Source of the DNA: Nymphaea colorata
Taxonomy: Eukaryota > Streptophyta > Magnoliopsida > Nymphaeales > Nymphaeaceae
Reading direction: 5' to 3'
Assembly: GCF_008831285.2 (NCBI RefSeq)
Contig: NC_045148.1
Location: forward strand, 3,904,001-3,968,000
DNA: 64,000 nt
The position numbers were made by a program, and so were the translations under genes. A model generated the notes under the pieces. It had not been told where the DNA came from and searched no databases. It saw nothing but the letters and a program-made list of their open reading frames with translations. This document shows positions 23,741 through 34,578 of this stretch, piece by piece; the first letter of the stretch is position 1; each line of letters opens with the position of its first letter.

Positions 23741-23999
23741 AGAGATTGCGGGCCTTCAGGTGACTCGCAAGCGCATAAAGAAAAAGCTAAATAAGTTTAA
23801 GGTAGGAAGATGAACTTGACTTTAAGTTTTAAAAGTTGAGTTGAGTGAAACTCGAACTCGACTTGGTTATATAAACGGGCCATTCCATAAACTCGAGCTC
23901 GACTCATTTGTTGAGAAAGTTGACTCGAACTCAGGCTTGAGACGAGCATTACCGAGTCGAGTCTGAGTTACTTGACTCGTTGTTCACGCCTAGGTGTGC

Positions 24000-24960
24000 T
24001 ACTTGGCTTGTAGCCACTCATGTTTGCTTGATGGAGGATGCTCCTAGTGTAATGATCTTGATTCAAGAGTATAATGTCATCTTTATGCTTCACTTCTACA
24101 CCAAGGAAATGGTGCACATATCCAAGATATTTCATAACAAATGTTTTGCTAATGGATGCAACAAACTCCTTTTAGTGGTCATCTTGATTGCCTGTAATAA
24201 GAATGTCATCAACATACAAAAGCAAGAGTATGGTACCTTTTGTTCTATTGTAAACAAATAAAGATGAATCTGCATGGTTGCAAAAGAAGCCATTAAGTCA
24301 ACAAGAAATCGCTAAAACAATTAAACCACATTCTTGATGATTGGCAAAGTCTTTATAGTGCCTTCTTGAATTTGTGAACATGCATACGCTTTGACGAGTC
24401 TTCAAAGCCAATGGTTGATCCATAAAAACTGGTTTATCCAAAGTCACATGTAAAAACACATTTTTTTATGTCCAGTTGATGCATATGCCATCCTCTTGAC
24501 AAAGCTATAATGAACACCACCCTAATAGTCACGGGTTTAATCACAGGTGAAAATGTTCCAATAAAGTATATTCCTTGTACCTAGTTGTAGCCTTTAGCTA
24601 CAAGTCATGCCTTTAATCTATCCAACAATTCATCAACTTTGACGTTTGTTTTAAAAACCCATCGGCACCCTGTGACATGCATATTCGGTTGCTGAAGTAC
24701 AAGTTCTCATGTCTCGGTTGCACACGGTGCAGCCGTCTCTTCCCCCATAGCAGCTTTCTATCCATCAAGTGCAAGTGCTTCCTTGGCTGAAGTCGGTCCT
24801 TGTGGCAAGGAGGTGGCAGCACGTATATACTTAGGATTTGGCTTCACTATTCTATGCATTGATCTAGTTTCAATTTGTCGTGTTTGAGTAGGAGCCAAGC
24901 CTAAATATGAGTGCATCTTCTTGATCTTTGTGCTCCACATTTATAGTTTCCATGTTTGAA
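24000..24960 (-). pseudogene. Copia reverse transcriptase fragment
   Basis: On the minus strand the RT start block (GWKAAMGEE, about 24740-24780) is followed by CRWVFK and LVAKGYN near 24600-24660. The catalytic LLLLYVDDILITGNQ is at about 24170-24215, and then YLGYVHHFLGVEV near 24100. The catalytic YVDD is present. Stops occur between blocks. The remainder of RT lies left of the hAT element (about 22110-22260, with ILRHVKGTLHFG). Confidence 0.85.
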
Positions 24961-25880
24961 TCTACCATGGTGGCATGAGTTTCATTTTCTATTGAATCAC
25001 CAACATCACACATCTGCATTTGCATGTTAGTACCACCACCATTATGCATTTTAGCTATCATGCCATTGTCCGAAGTTGCACACCTATTGTTTGATAAAAC
25101 CAAGTCCTCAACTTTGTCAAATTCATTTGAAAATCAGGCCTACTATTGGGTTGGGCTGATGTTGACTTCATATCTAAAGTAGGCAGGGCAAGCTGTTTTG
25201 AACCCATACAGCCGTATCGAAAGCCTCCACCCAATACTTAGATGACATATGTGCATCAAACATAATAGACAATCCTAGTTATGTCATAGTTCGATGTTTT
25301 CTTTCAGTTCGACCATTTTGTTGTGGCGTGTATGGACATGACATGAGGTGTTCAATTCCATGTCTCCATCTTCTCTTTCATCTTGCTATTTACAAACTCT
25401 ACTTTACCATCTGAATGAAAAACCTATGGATTTATCAAATTGGTGTCTGATGCATGTGGTCAAATTTTCAAAGCAAGTAATGAATCTTGATTCTTCCCTT
25501 AAAGGAACAATCAACAATATCATGTGAATTCATCTATGAAAATGACATAATATCTCATTCCTTGGATATATGTAACTGGGGACGGACCCCATAAGTCACA
25601 ATGAAGCCCAGCAAAAGATTTTACAACCCTTGTCTTTGCCAGTCAAAAAGGCAGTCTACAAGATTTAGCCAATGCACATCCAAATTAACAAATACATTTA
25701 GCTTTACTAGATGAACTAAAGATATATTTATCCTGACACAAGAACTTCAAAATGTCAAAATTAACATGTGCTAACCGTCTATGCCATGTCTCCAGCTCTG
25801 CGACCCGCTACCTAATTGAAAAAATAAACCTCCATGCTCGGCTGCAACACGTATAAGTCTCCTTCACATCTGCCTTCCAC
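24961..25880 (-). pseudogene. Copia integrase fragment
   Basis: Position between protease and RT, and minus-strand readings around 25130-25650, agree with copia integrase. The integrase-typical passages are heavily broken. Called mainly from order. Confidence 0.6.
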
Positions 25881-25882
25881 TA

Positions 25883-27226
25883 TCACATGCTGAGTATCAT
25901 TGGCCTTAATGTGGAAACCATTACATGTGAAACGTAAACCTTTGGTGAGTCTGCAGTTAACTTACTAACTGAAATTAAAATTTTCTTAATTTGTGGAACA
26001 ACCAAAACATTTTGCAGAGCTAGAGCCTTATCATTCAGAGTTATTCTGGCTTCACCAATATTATAATTCAAATAAGTTACCATCGCCTACCATGATTTTC
26101 TTTGGACCATTATATTCATAAAAATTCATAAGCATACCTGGTTCAGATGTTACATGTGATGTGGCTCCTGTGTCTAGAAACCAAGCATGGTCTTGATGAC
26201 CTGAGATGGATATGGTTGCTAATGCCTTTTTCATATCTTCTGCTTTGTACTCTCCATCAAACATGTGCCAGCATTTAACTGTTGTGTGATTCAATTAAAA
26301 CAATTTGACATATGATGTTATCTTTGTTTATTGCCTTCCCCTTAGGTTCTACAGCCTTAGTCTGATTTATAGTTTGGTTCAGTTGGCCTTTGCCAAACTG
26401 ATTTCCTTTATTGGATTGTGAGTAAGGGTTGAAGCCCTTTCCACAAGATGAAAATGACTGACTGTCTCTCCCTTTTCTGTTGTTTCTAAATCCTTGCTTA
26501 TGTGTGTAGTATGTTATCTTCAACTAAATTCTCTCACATTATTGTTGAGCATCCTAACCATCTCGTGACTTTGAAGTATAGAAATAACTTCTTTGTGTAT
26601 TCAAATGGGTGGTTTAAGCATTGCCTTCACGAACGATTCATATTTACACCGAGACCATTGAACAATAGGAAAACCTTTGTGTGGTCATTGACCAGTTTCC
26701 CCATTGCAGCCAATTCATCACAGGTATTTAATATTCTAATGTATTCAAGCATGCTCATATTTCTCTTTAACATTCTCTTTTTTAAGAATAGAGAGAATAA
26801 GGTTCTTCAACTTTTTCATACATGTTCTAATGCGATTAGGCCAACTAATAGACCAAGGACATCTACTGAGAGTGCCCCTGTGATCCTGCCAGACAATGGT
26901 CTGTCCGACCTCTTCCATTGGAGGTATTCTTCATTTGTTTCTTGTTTATTTCCAGCCATAACATACTGGCTAGGTATTTGTGGGTCTCATTGATAAAACC
27001 CAACATGCCTTGGATGTCAATTAGTCCAAGAATTTGCATCTTCCACAGAAGAAATTTTGTTTGGGTTAACTTGATATAGACGAAATTTACCACATTGAGT
27101 GCAGACGGATATGGGTAACTTCTGAACAAAGAAGGATGAAACTACTGCTGAAGCCATTTTGCCTACCAAAAGCTGCTCAAAAAGGTTGTTGATGCCTTGG
27201 TAAATGCTACTTGCCCTGTTGTACAA
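25883..27226 (-). pseudogene. Copia gag, zinc-knuckle and protease fragment
   Basis: The frame 26061-26294 contains WFLDTGATSHVT, the DTGA active site of copia aspartic protease. It is preceded by a knuckle-like VKCWHMFDGEY that continues a CxxC in the neighbouring frame (26275-26523). Frames 26863-27129 and 27017-27226 carry the gag N-terminus near the primer-binding site. The polyprotein is broken into at least five frames. Confidence 0.82.
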
Positions 27227-27265
27227 CTATTGAGAGTTTTTAATTCGTTGGTGTATGTTACACCC

Positions 27266-27277
27266 GCTCTGATACCA
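27266..27277 (-). other. tRNA primer-binding site
   Basis: GCTCTGATACCA on the + strand is TGGTATCAGAGC on the element strand, an exact 12-base match to the initiator-tRNA-Met primer site used by most plant copia elements. It directly abuts the 5' LTR. Confidence 0.92.
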
Positions 27278-27435
27278 TAAAGAGTTTATGAAATGAAGTG
27301 AAAAAGAATGCATTTTCTTTCTTTTAAAAATGATGACAGAGCTATGGGTGGCCTATATATAGAAGGCTTGTACAAAATATATTACAAGAGAATTGCATGC
27401 ATGCATGGGTATATGACACATTACTTCCAATGAAA

Positions 27436-29090
27436 GATCATGCTAGGAGTTAGGCTTCCCATCCTTTATTAGAGAAAGAATGAAGGATGTACAGAAAAGA
27501 ACAAGACGGATGCAAAGCATCAGCTGAAAACAAAAGTGACTAAACACAATCACTCAAAGACCATAATTTGAGCCATTCGGGGCTAAAAAACAACTATCCA
27601 AGATAACCCCACTTCATACGAGCAATCAGAGATCCTTATGTCAATTGAAATTTTAGCAGCATTAACATGAATTTTTTAGTAACAATCTGCAGATTGCACA
27701 TTCTTTCTGCTAACACTCCCCATTTAATACTCCATCATGAAATAATTACATTTTTTTGTTCCAAGCAACCAAAGGTCCAAAATGTTGTTGATTCGGCTCA
27801 TCATGAAGTCACGTGGGCATTTAATGTACGCTAGATCACTTGAAAATATCTACAAACGTGCCTTTGCATTTATGGTAGTACGAACGAGCCGGCCACTGAG
27901 TTAAAAGGAGTCGCATGAAAATTCATTGTTCGAAAAAGGAGTACAGAAGACGAGGAATTCTACCACGATAGATTTTGAAGAACAAGAAAAATTGAATCTC
28001 ATCTCTATCTAACTATGGTAATTAATGAGAATTAATTTATACTGTGACTTTTCCTCAAATATTTTTCTCAATGAATTTGAAAGTTAAATGACGGAAGAAA
28101 TTGGAAATAATAAATTTGGGTCCGTTGCGGTTTTAAAAAAAAATCATAAGAAAAGAATGCAGTTAGATAGTTTAACAGGTGTTATATGCAGGTCTAAGGT
28201 AAGGTTGCTCCATTCTTATCAACGCAAATGAAAATTAAGCTTGTCGAGAATGATGACTAACATCCTTTGGGATGGACAAACCTGCAAAAACCCCCAATTG
28301 AGTTGTTAGAATTCTGCTTCATCATTACCTTTTAGTAAGCACAATTGACCTCTACGTTTCCAAAATCCATCTGTACCTTGAAAGGCTTCTCCCATCATCT
28401 GCACCTTCCTTCTGCCGAACCTCAGGACACAGAGAGAAAATTTAGTGGCGCATTTGTTTTCCACTAGGGTGAAAATGATATCAAAGGACAACCACAACTA
28501 AACTGCTTGTGTCTTCATCTTATTAGACCAATCCACAGCCTAGTATACGTCCTTGCACCACCTCCAAGTCAGCAAGGCCAGATCTTGTGGTGAGTGATTC
28601 CCTATGCTGTCATGAGTTAGAGCATTTCTATACCACCATAGGCACCAGAAAATAACATTGAACGTTACCACCCAACATTTATTGAGCCATGATAGGCCAA
28701 CTTATATGACTTCCACAGTCTAAATTCCTCTTCCACATTCCTCCAGGGAACACAAGTTCTCACAAACCTTGACACCACCCAATGCCACACAAATTTTACT
28801 ACTTTACATCTTATGAGAATGTGATCATTAGATTCCTCCTACGCAATGCAAAGAATACACCTATTAACACAAAGGATACCCATTTTTTTAATGTCTTGTG
28901 TGGGGTGGCGGCATTGGCATGCCAAATATGTGAACCAGCAAGCACGAGCTGGAGCCCTGTGAAGCCAAATACTTTTCTTTTAAGCTACGCTAGTAGTCTG
29001 AGTTTTGGTTTCCTCAAGTATGGTGTTGGCTTTGAGATTCTTATTACTACCCACCATCCATTGAATGACATCTTGACGAGACAGCCTTTG
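27436..29090 (-). pseudogene. L1-type LINE, 3' segment (zf-RVT region and 3' UTR)
   Basis: Minus-strand readings at about 28500-28850 give EESNDHILIRCKVVKFVWHW, the zf-RVT zinc-finger region, followed by degenerate sequence down to about 28300. The part from 27436 to 28300 shows no coding and would be 3' UTR or unrelated DNA. The segment ends at 29090-29095, where a copia element begins. The same LINE resumes at 34222. Confidence 0.75.
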
Positions 29091-29095
29091 AAGGG

Positions 29096-29267
29096 TGTTA
29101 AGATGAGAGAGAGAACCAAAAGGAATTACTCATTAACGTAACCTAGTTTCCTTTAAAAGAGATTAGGGTTGGCGGTACAAACTTTACAAAAACAGTCCAA
29201 CCACTATAAAAAAATATGTAAAGACCTCCTTTCTAATTTTCTAATATTTCAGAAACAGTCTTTAATA
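29096..29267 (-). repeat. 3' LTR (172 bp)
   Basis: Direct repeat of 34047-34221, followed by the CTCCCCCTCAAGCTGG polypurine complement. Confidence 0.92.
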
Positions 29268-29274
29268 CTCCCCC

Positions 29275-30700
29275 TCAAGCTGGAGCACATATATCAATCA
29301 TCCTTAGCTTGTTACAACATCTCAAAAAATCGCCTATGGGAATAGCCTTGGTGACGATATCAGTAGTCTGATCTTCTGAGGAGACATGAATAGTGCTAAC
29401 AATTCTTTCTTGAACTAGGTCCCGAACATAGTGGCAATCCACTTCAATGTGTTTAGCCCTCTCATGGAAGACAAGATTGTTAGCAATATATGTAGTTGTC
29501 TTGTTATCAAAATACATCTTCATTGGGAGATTCACAAAAACACCCAACTTTAGAAGTAATAATCTAACCCACGACATTTCAGCCGCAGTTTGAGCCATAG
29601 CCCTATATTTCGACTCAGTACTAGATCGAGCCACCACATTCTGCTTCTTGCTCTTCCAAGAATACGTCCCACAAAGACACAAAAACCTATTGTAGACTTC
29701 CTGTCATCTACAGACCCTGCATAATTACCATCACTATATGCTTCGACGTCAATACATTCTCCTTTTTTGAACCATAACCCCCTTCCTATGGCTGATTTCA
29801 AGTATCTGACAATCATTAGAGCAGCGTCCCAATGAACCTTTTGGGGTTTTTCCATAAACTGACTTAGCTTATTCACAGCAAAGCTAATTGGGGTGAGTTT
29901 CCTGCAAAAGATCAAAATCATTCTTTGAGACACTGCAATTCCTTTACTGCTATGAACTTCCTCAATACCAAGAAAATACCAGAGTTGTCCAAGGTCTTTT
30001 ATGACAAAGTGTTGTTGTAAAAACTCCTTTGTCTGAGCTATCTCTTGAATATTGTTTACAGTGAGAACAATATCATCCATGTATACAATCAATATCACTA
30101 TACCAGATATGTCTCGCTTGATAAACAATAAGTGATCAAGCGGGGATCGTCGAAATCCACACTTAGATAAAACCTTAGTTAACTTATAGAGCCATGCACG
30201 ATAACTCTGTTTAAGTCCATAAATAGCCTTCTTTAATTTTCATACCTTAGAACACTCCTCTTGTCGTTGAAACCAGGTGGTTGCTGCATATAGACGGTTT
30301 TAGACATGTTTCTATACAGAAAAGCATTTTTCACATCCAGTTGAAATAGAGGCCACTCTCGCTGGACAGCAAGAGATATAATCAATCGAATGGTGCCCAA
30401 CCAAGCCACAGGTGAAAAAGTCTCAAAGAGGTCAACAACATATGAGTATATCCTTTAGCGACAAGACATGCCTTGAACCATTCAACTAAACCATCAAAAT
30501 GATACTTGATAGTGAACACCCATCTTGAGCCAACAACATCACAGCACATCGGTGGACCCACCAAGTCCCAAGTCTCCCGAGAGATAAGATCATTCATTTC
30601 CTCCTGCATGGTTCGTTGCCACCATGGATCTAAGAGGGCTTGATGGTGAGAAGTTGGGATAACATGACTAGATAGAGCTAAATAAAATTGCACCAAACTT
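29275..30700 (-). pseudogene. Copia reverse transcriptase and RNase H
   Basis: On the minus strand RT begins near 30640 (WWQRTMQEEMNDLISRETW) and continues with GSRWVFTIKY and LVAKGYTH. It reaches IVYMDDIVLTVNN near 30050 and then LGQLWYFLGIEEV. RNase H follows at 29275-29682: SKKQNVVARSSTESKYRAMA, MYFDNKTTTYIANN, HERAKHIEVDCHYVRD and SSEDQTTDIVTKA. YMDD is the catalytic loop. Frameshifts occur near 30380-30130 and 29690-29550, so the polyprotein cannot be made. Confidence 0.9.
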
Positions 30701-30836
30701 GCCTTCAGACGATTAGTAGAGTCAGAATTAGAAATATGATGTAGTGTGCACCGTCGCTTGCTCTTGCGAATGGCAATAGGGAGATCGTCTGCAGAATGGC
30801 CATCATTTAAATATGAGTCAGTCTTATTAGTGGAGC

Positions 30837-31790
30837 TTACCTATTGAAAAGACGCTGGTGGGCAATTGGGAGAGGGACCAAGATGACGAGTGTAAACCAA
30901 TGGAGGGTCAATGAAACATTCATGTGACCTAGGTTGACATAGTGAAAATGACTCAAGTGGCACTGGTGGAATAAGAAGAGGAACAGGTATAGGCATCTCA
31001 AATGTAGAGGAACTCGAAGGGGGAAAATAAGGACGAGACTCAAAGAATGTAACATCCACTGATAATCTTTTTATTGGTCTGGGGATGAAAGCACTTATAT
31101 CCTTTTTGATTGGCAGAATAGCCAATAAATACACATTTGATGGCTTGGCAGCAAGTTTGTTTTTTGTCTAGGCCTAGGATATGTGCAAAGCAGGTGCATC
31201 CAAATATTTTGGGAGGTATATGAAATAATGTTCAATTTGAATATAAAATTTGAATGGGGATACGTTCTTAGATGGCTGATGAGGATAATTTATTAATGAG
31301 GTAGCATGCAGTAGGAATAGCATCACCCCAAAAATAAGCAGGCAAGTGAGAATGTAGCATAAGGGTGCGAGCCACATTAAGGAATTGCTGATGTTTGTGT
31401 TCAGCAACACCATTTTGTTGGGATGTGTGTGGACAAGTATATTGAAGTCGAATGCCATGGTTGGCATAAAACTGAAGTAGAATGGAAGACTTGAATTCAA
31501 GAGCATTATCAGTGTGAATATTTTTTACAATGAGACCAAACTGAGTTTTTATTTCCTTGACAAATTTCTAAAGAATATATATGACTGCAGATCTTTCCCT
31601 TAACAAGAAAACCAAACTGAATCTAGTAAAATCATCAACTAAAACAAGATAGTATCGAAAACATGAACAAAAAGGAACTTGACTAAGACCCCATACATCC
31701 ATATGAATGAGATCAAATGAACTCTGACTCGAAAGAAAGCTGTTTTGTGTATACTTGCCCAACTAACAAGCATCACATAAGGACTCTGAT
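30837..31790 (-). pseudogene. Copia integrase
   Basis: The frame 31568-31762 carries the core start with FDLIHMDVWGLSQVPF and YYLVLVDDFTRFSLVFLL. The region 31174-31506 in an alternative frame has the CPHTSQQNGVAEHKHQ block, with its catalytic glutamate context, and LPAYFWGDA. At 30841-31134 the C-terminal part and linker are degraded. At least two frameshifts are present. Confidence 0.85.
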
Positions 31791-32339
31791 GCATGAATAT
31801 CAAGAAACATGCGACAAAGTTTGGGTACGGATGGATGACCTAGTCTGAGATGCCACTAGAAATGAGAAGGCTTTGAAGGGACTGAAGATGCAACAACATC
31901 AACTGAAACCTACAGGAAATAAAGTCTCTCGCATTCATGGCCACCACCAATCATCTTCTCAGTTAGTAAGTTCTAAAAAGAACAAGAACCAGGGTCAAAA
32001 ATGACTTTACACTGTAAGTCAATAGCTAGCTGCTTAATAGATAACAAGTTAACCCAAAACTAAGGAGCGTATAGCACATGTGTAATAGTGCCTAAATGTA
32101 GAAGGTAGATATCACCACTGCCCAAAACAGGGGACAGCTTGCCATCAGCCAGCTTGACATTGCTATAGTGTAGAGAATCTAATAAATTATGAAAAATTTT
32201 GTGATTGATTACAATAATGACTAGAAGCACCAAAATCTATCATCCATGTCATACTTGGATCATCAATAAGAGCATCAATAAAGAATGTTGAGTCTATAAC
32301 AGTAGCATTGGCAGATGTAGAGGCAGACCTCTGAACAAG

Positions 32340-33240
32340 AACTCAATCATATTCATCCTTACTTAAGTTAAGGGAATATGACATGGATATAGAAGGATCA
32401 GTAAGACTCAACCATAGAATTGTCGTCTTTGAATGGGCTGCTTGGGATGAAGATGGGCCTTTGCTTGTGGCGATTCTACCTCCACCATGTCCAGAGGAAA
32501 TGCTTGAACGGAGGTGAGGATGCTCATCCCAACAATGATCCCCTAGATGACCCACTTTGCCAAAAATAAGAGCACTGAAATCTGCCACGTCTTGCACAAT
32601 GGCTTGTACAACTTCCCCTAGTGCCACCAAAAGAACTAGGGCCCCGTCCTCCTGATATCATAAGTGCAGAGACTGCTGTGTCACGCATATTCTGAGAAAG
32701 AGTGACTGCAAGATGACTCATCCTATTATACATGTTTGTTAAGTCTGGAAGATCACTGCCTGTGAGAATTTGAAACTTTGCCACAGAGTATTCTGGAGAT
32801 AAGCTAGATAAAAACTTCGCTACCATACCAATTTCAAAGTGTGATGCATAACAATGCTGGCAAGGTGGACGAAGAACCTTTAACCGTTCCTATGCAGCAG
32901 TCAATGTAGCAAAATACTGAGATAGGTCCTGACCCCTTTGCCATATGTTACATAATTCTTCTTCCAATTCTAGAATCTTAATTACATTAGTGGCATGCAA
33001 GTATGTCTTCCTCAAGAAAGACCACATATATTTGGCCTTGGTATAATATGCAATAATTGGAGCTATATGAGACTCCACACTATTCATAATCCAAGACAAC
33101 AATGTAATTATCTTCATCCTACGCAGCATATATTCATTTTTTCTTAGTAGGTTCATCCTCCTCAAGAACATATTTGTTCCTATGACCAGCCATAGACATT
33201 ATGAACACCTTAGACCATATTTCATAGTTTGAACCATTTA
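32340..33240 (-). pseudogene. Copia gag
   Basis: The frame 32890-33171 shows the gag block LSWIMNSVESHIAP, YTKAKYMWSFLRKTYL and LELEEELCNIWQRGQ. The frame 32524-32826 has MVAKFLSSLSPEYSVAK. The frame 32343-32630 has a knuckle-like CG/GKVGHLGDHCW. This is the UBN2-type gag order. The protease region (31900-32340) is degraded. Confidence 0.82.
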
Positions 33241-34034
33241 GTTTGATCATGGTTCAATGAATTTCCAGCCATCTTCTATTCAGTAGAGCTTTCAGATTTA
33301 TTGTTTTCAACCATAGTAAATCAAGAAGATCCAGCCGACTACGAATATTAGAGGACTATCAAAATCAGTACAGCACACGAGAATTTGGAAAACACTTACC
33401 GCTCCAACATCAAATCAGAAATTCAATAAAACATACAACAACCCTGGCATAAATTCTAAATAGTTTCAGCCGACATAGGCAGCAACACAGGCTGAAATTC
33501 AGGCAGCAAAACAAGAAGGAACACAGGCAGACACACAAATACAATAGTTGCAGCCAATGACTGCAACACAAGCAGGAAGTTTTCAATAGATAGTAAATTC
33601 TAAACTTTAATAGTTTCTGCTGATGACAGTAAATCCTTCCACCATTGACTAATGACTGTTGTTATTCTTAAATACAGCCACACCACATAAATCTGGCTGT
33701 CCACAATGCACAGCAAAGATCCCAACACAATCAAATGATAGATCTCACACCTACGATCAGCAATAGTCCACAACTCATTAAACTTCAAATTACAGACTTC
33801 ATATCCATGATCTATAGCAGCAGTAACATCCACGAGATCCACTCAATGATCTGATCATGCCTTCCACATAGGTGTGATCAGGTCCTTCTCCGCACAGTGC
33901 ACCCAACCTCTATTCTCTTATCGTCTCCTTATTGGGTGGTAAGAAGGAATAGAGATAGGAGATGAGGAGGAAGGAAGAGGTCACTGGAGAGAATGATCGC
34001 TGGAAAACTCACCTGGCTGTCAGTGCAGGAGAAG

Positions 34035-34046
34035 GCTCTGATACCA
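34035..34046 (-). other. tRNA primer-binding site
   Basis: GCTCTGATACCA, the exact reverse complement of the initiator-tRNA-Met type site, abuts the 5' LTR with no spacer. Confidence 0.93.
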
Positions 34047-34221
34047 TGTTACGATGAGAGAGAGAGAGCCAAAAGAAATTGCTCATTAACGTAACCCTAA
34101 TCTCCTTTAAAATAGATTAAGGCTGGCGGTACAAACTTTACAAAAATAGTCCAACTACTATAAGAAATTATTTAAAGACCTCCTCTCTAACTTTCTAATA
34201 TTTCAAAAACAATCTTTAATG
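34047..34221 (-). repeat. 5' LTR (175 bp)
   Basis: Direct repeat of 29096-29267, preceded by the perfect primer-binding site at 34035-34046. Confidence 0.92.
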
Positions 34222-34578
34222 AAGGGCATTATTAACTTCTTTGATCTTGAAAGTTCTACAAACACCTCATGGATCACTTTCATACCCTTGCAAAAATCAT
34301 TTTTCTATTCAACCAAATGCTCACTTTGAATGGATAGGGATGGAAAGGAATTCCCCCATTTATCAGTCCAGCTCTTGATGAAAGAGCCAACCCCAATCTT
34401 CCAGCTGACCTTATTCTTGATAAGGCTCCATCTAATACCAAGATTTCCATGTCATAGAACCTTTCCAAGGAGATCTAATCATCCACAGACTTTTAGTTCC
34501 TTACAGGTATCTCAAGCGGAACCATGTCCAAGGCCCTTTATTAGCATTAACGAGATGACAAACCCGACTAGCTAGAAT
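34222..34578 (-). pseudogene. LINE fragment between the copia and gypsy insertions
   Basis: A minus-strand reading gives an L1-like segment between RT and zf-RVT (VCHLVNANKGPWTW, then WMIRSPWKGS in a neighbouring frame). The part starts with the AAGGG copy of the copia duplication and ends in AGAAT, the left gypsy duplication. It bridges the 27-29 kb and 45 kb LINE segments. Confidence 0.7.

Larger units (their letters stand above)
22277..23992. mobile_element. hAT-type element, 1716 bp, inserted in copia
   Basis: An 8-bp duplication GGTGTGCT flanks it (22269-22276 and 23993-24000). The ends TACGCCTGAACA and, reading inward from the right, TAGGCGTGAACA form short inverted repeats. Subterminal regions are rich in GAGCTCGA/ACTCGA motifs. 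There is no transposase. It carries an inner inverted-repeat element (22511-23250) and tandem duplications (23292-23740). Confidence 0.85.
21190..27426 (-). mobile_element. Ty1/copia element with both LTRs, degenerate, split by a hAT element
   Basis: The 3' LTR (21190-21482) and a truncated 5' LTR (27278-27426) share sequence beginning TAAAGAGTTT and both contain TATAGAAG(G/C)C(T/C)TGTACAAAA. The primer-binding site abuts the 5' LTR. Between them the minus strand carries gag, protease, integrase, RT and RNase H segments in copia order. A 1716-bp hAT element (22277-23992) lies between the RT and RNase H blocks. Reading frames are broken, so it is not autonomous. Confidence 0.88.
29096..34221 (-). 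mobile_element. Full-length Ty1/copia element, 5126 bp, with 172/175-bp LTRs
   Basis: LTRs at 29096-29267 and 34047-34221 both begin TGTTA(A/C)GATGAGAGAGAGA and end CTTTAAT(A/G), at roughly 88% identity by eye. The target duplication AAGGG is at 29091-29095 and 34222-34226. A perfect primer-binding site (GCTCTGATACCA, 34035-34046) abuts the right LTR. A CTCCCCCT tract abuts the left LTR. Minus-strand gag, integrase, RT and RNase H are all recognisable, but every frame is broken. It inserted into the LINE. Confidence 0.93.

Noticed and set aside
26502-26993. 163-residue plus-strand frame
   Set aside because: Antisense to copia gag. The minus strand has the zinc-knuckle and protease motifs in order.
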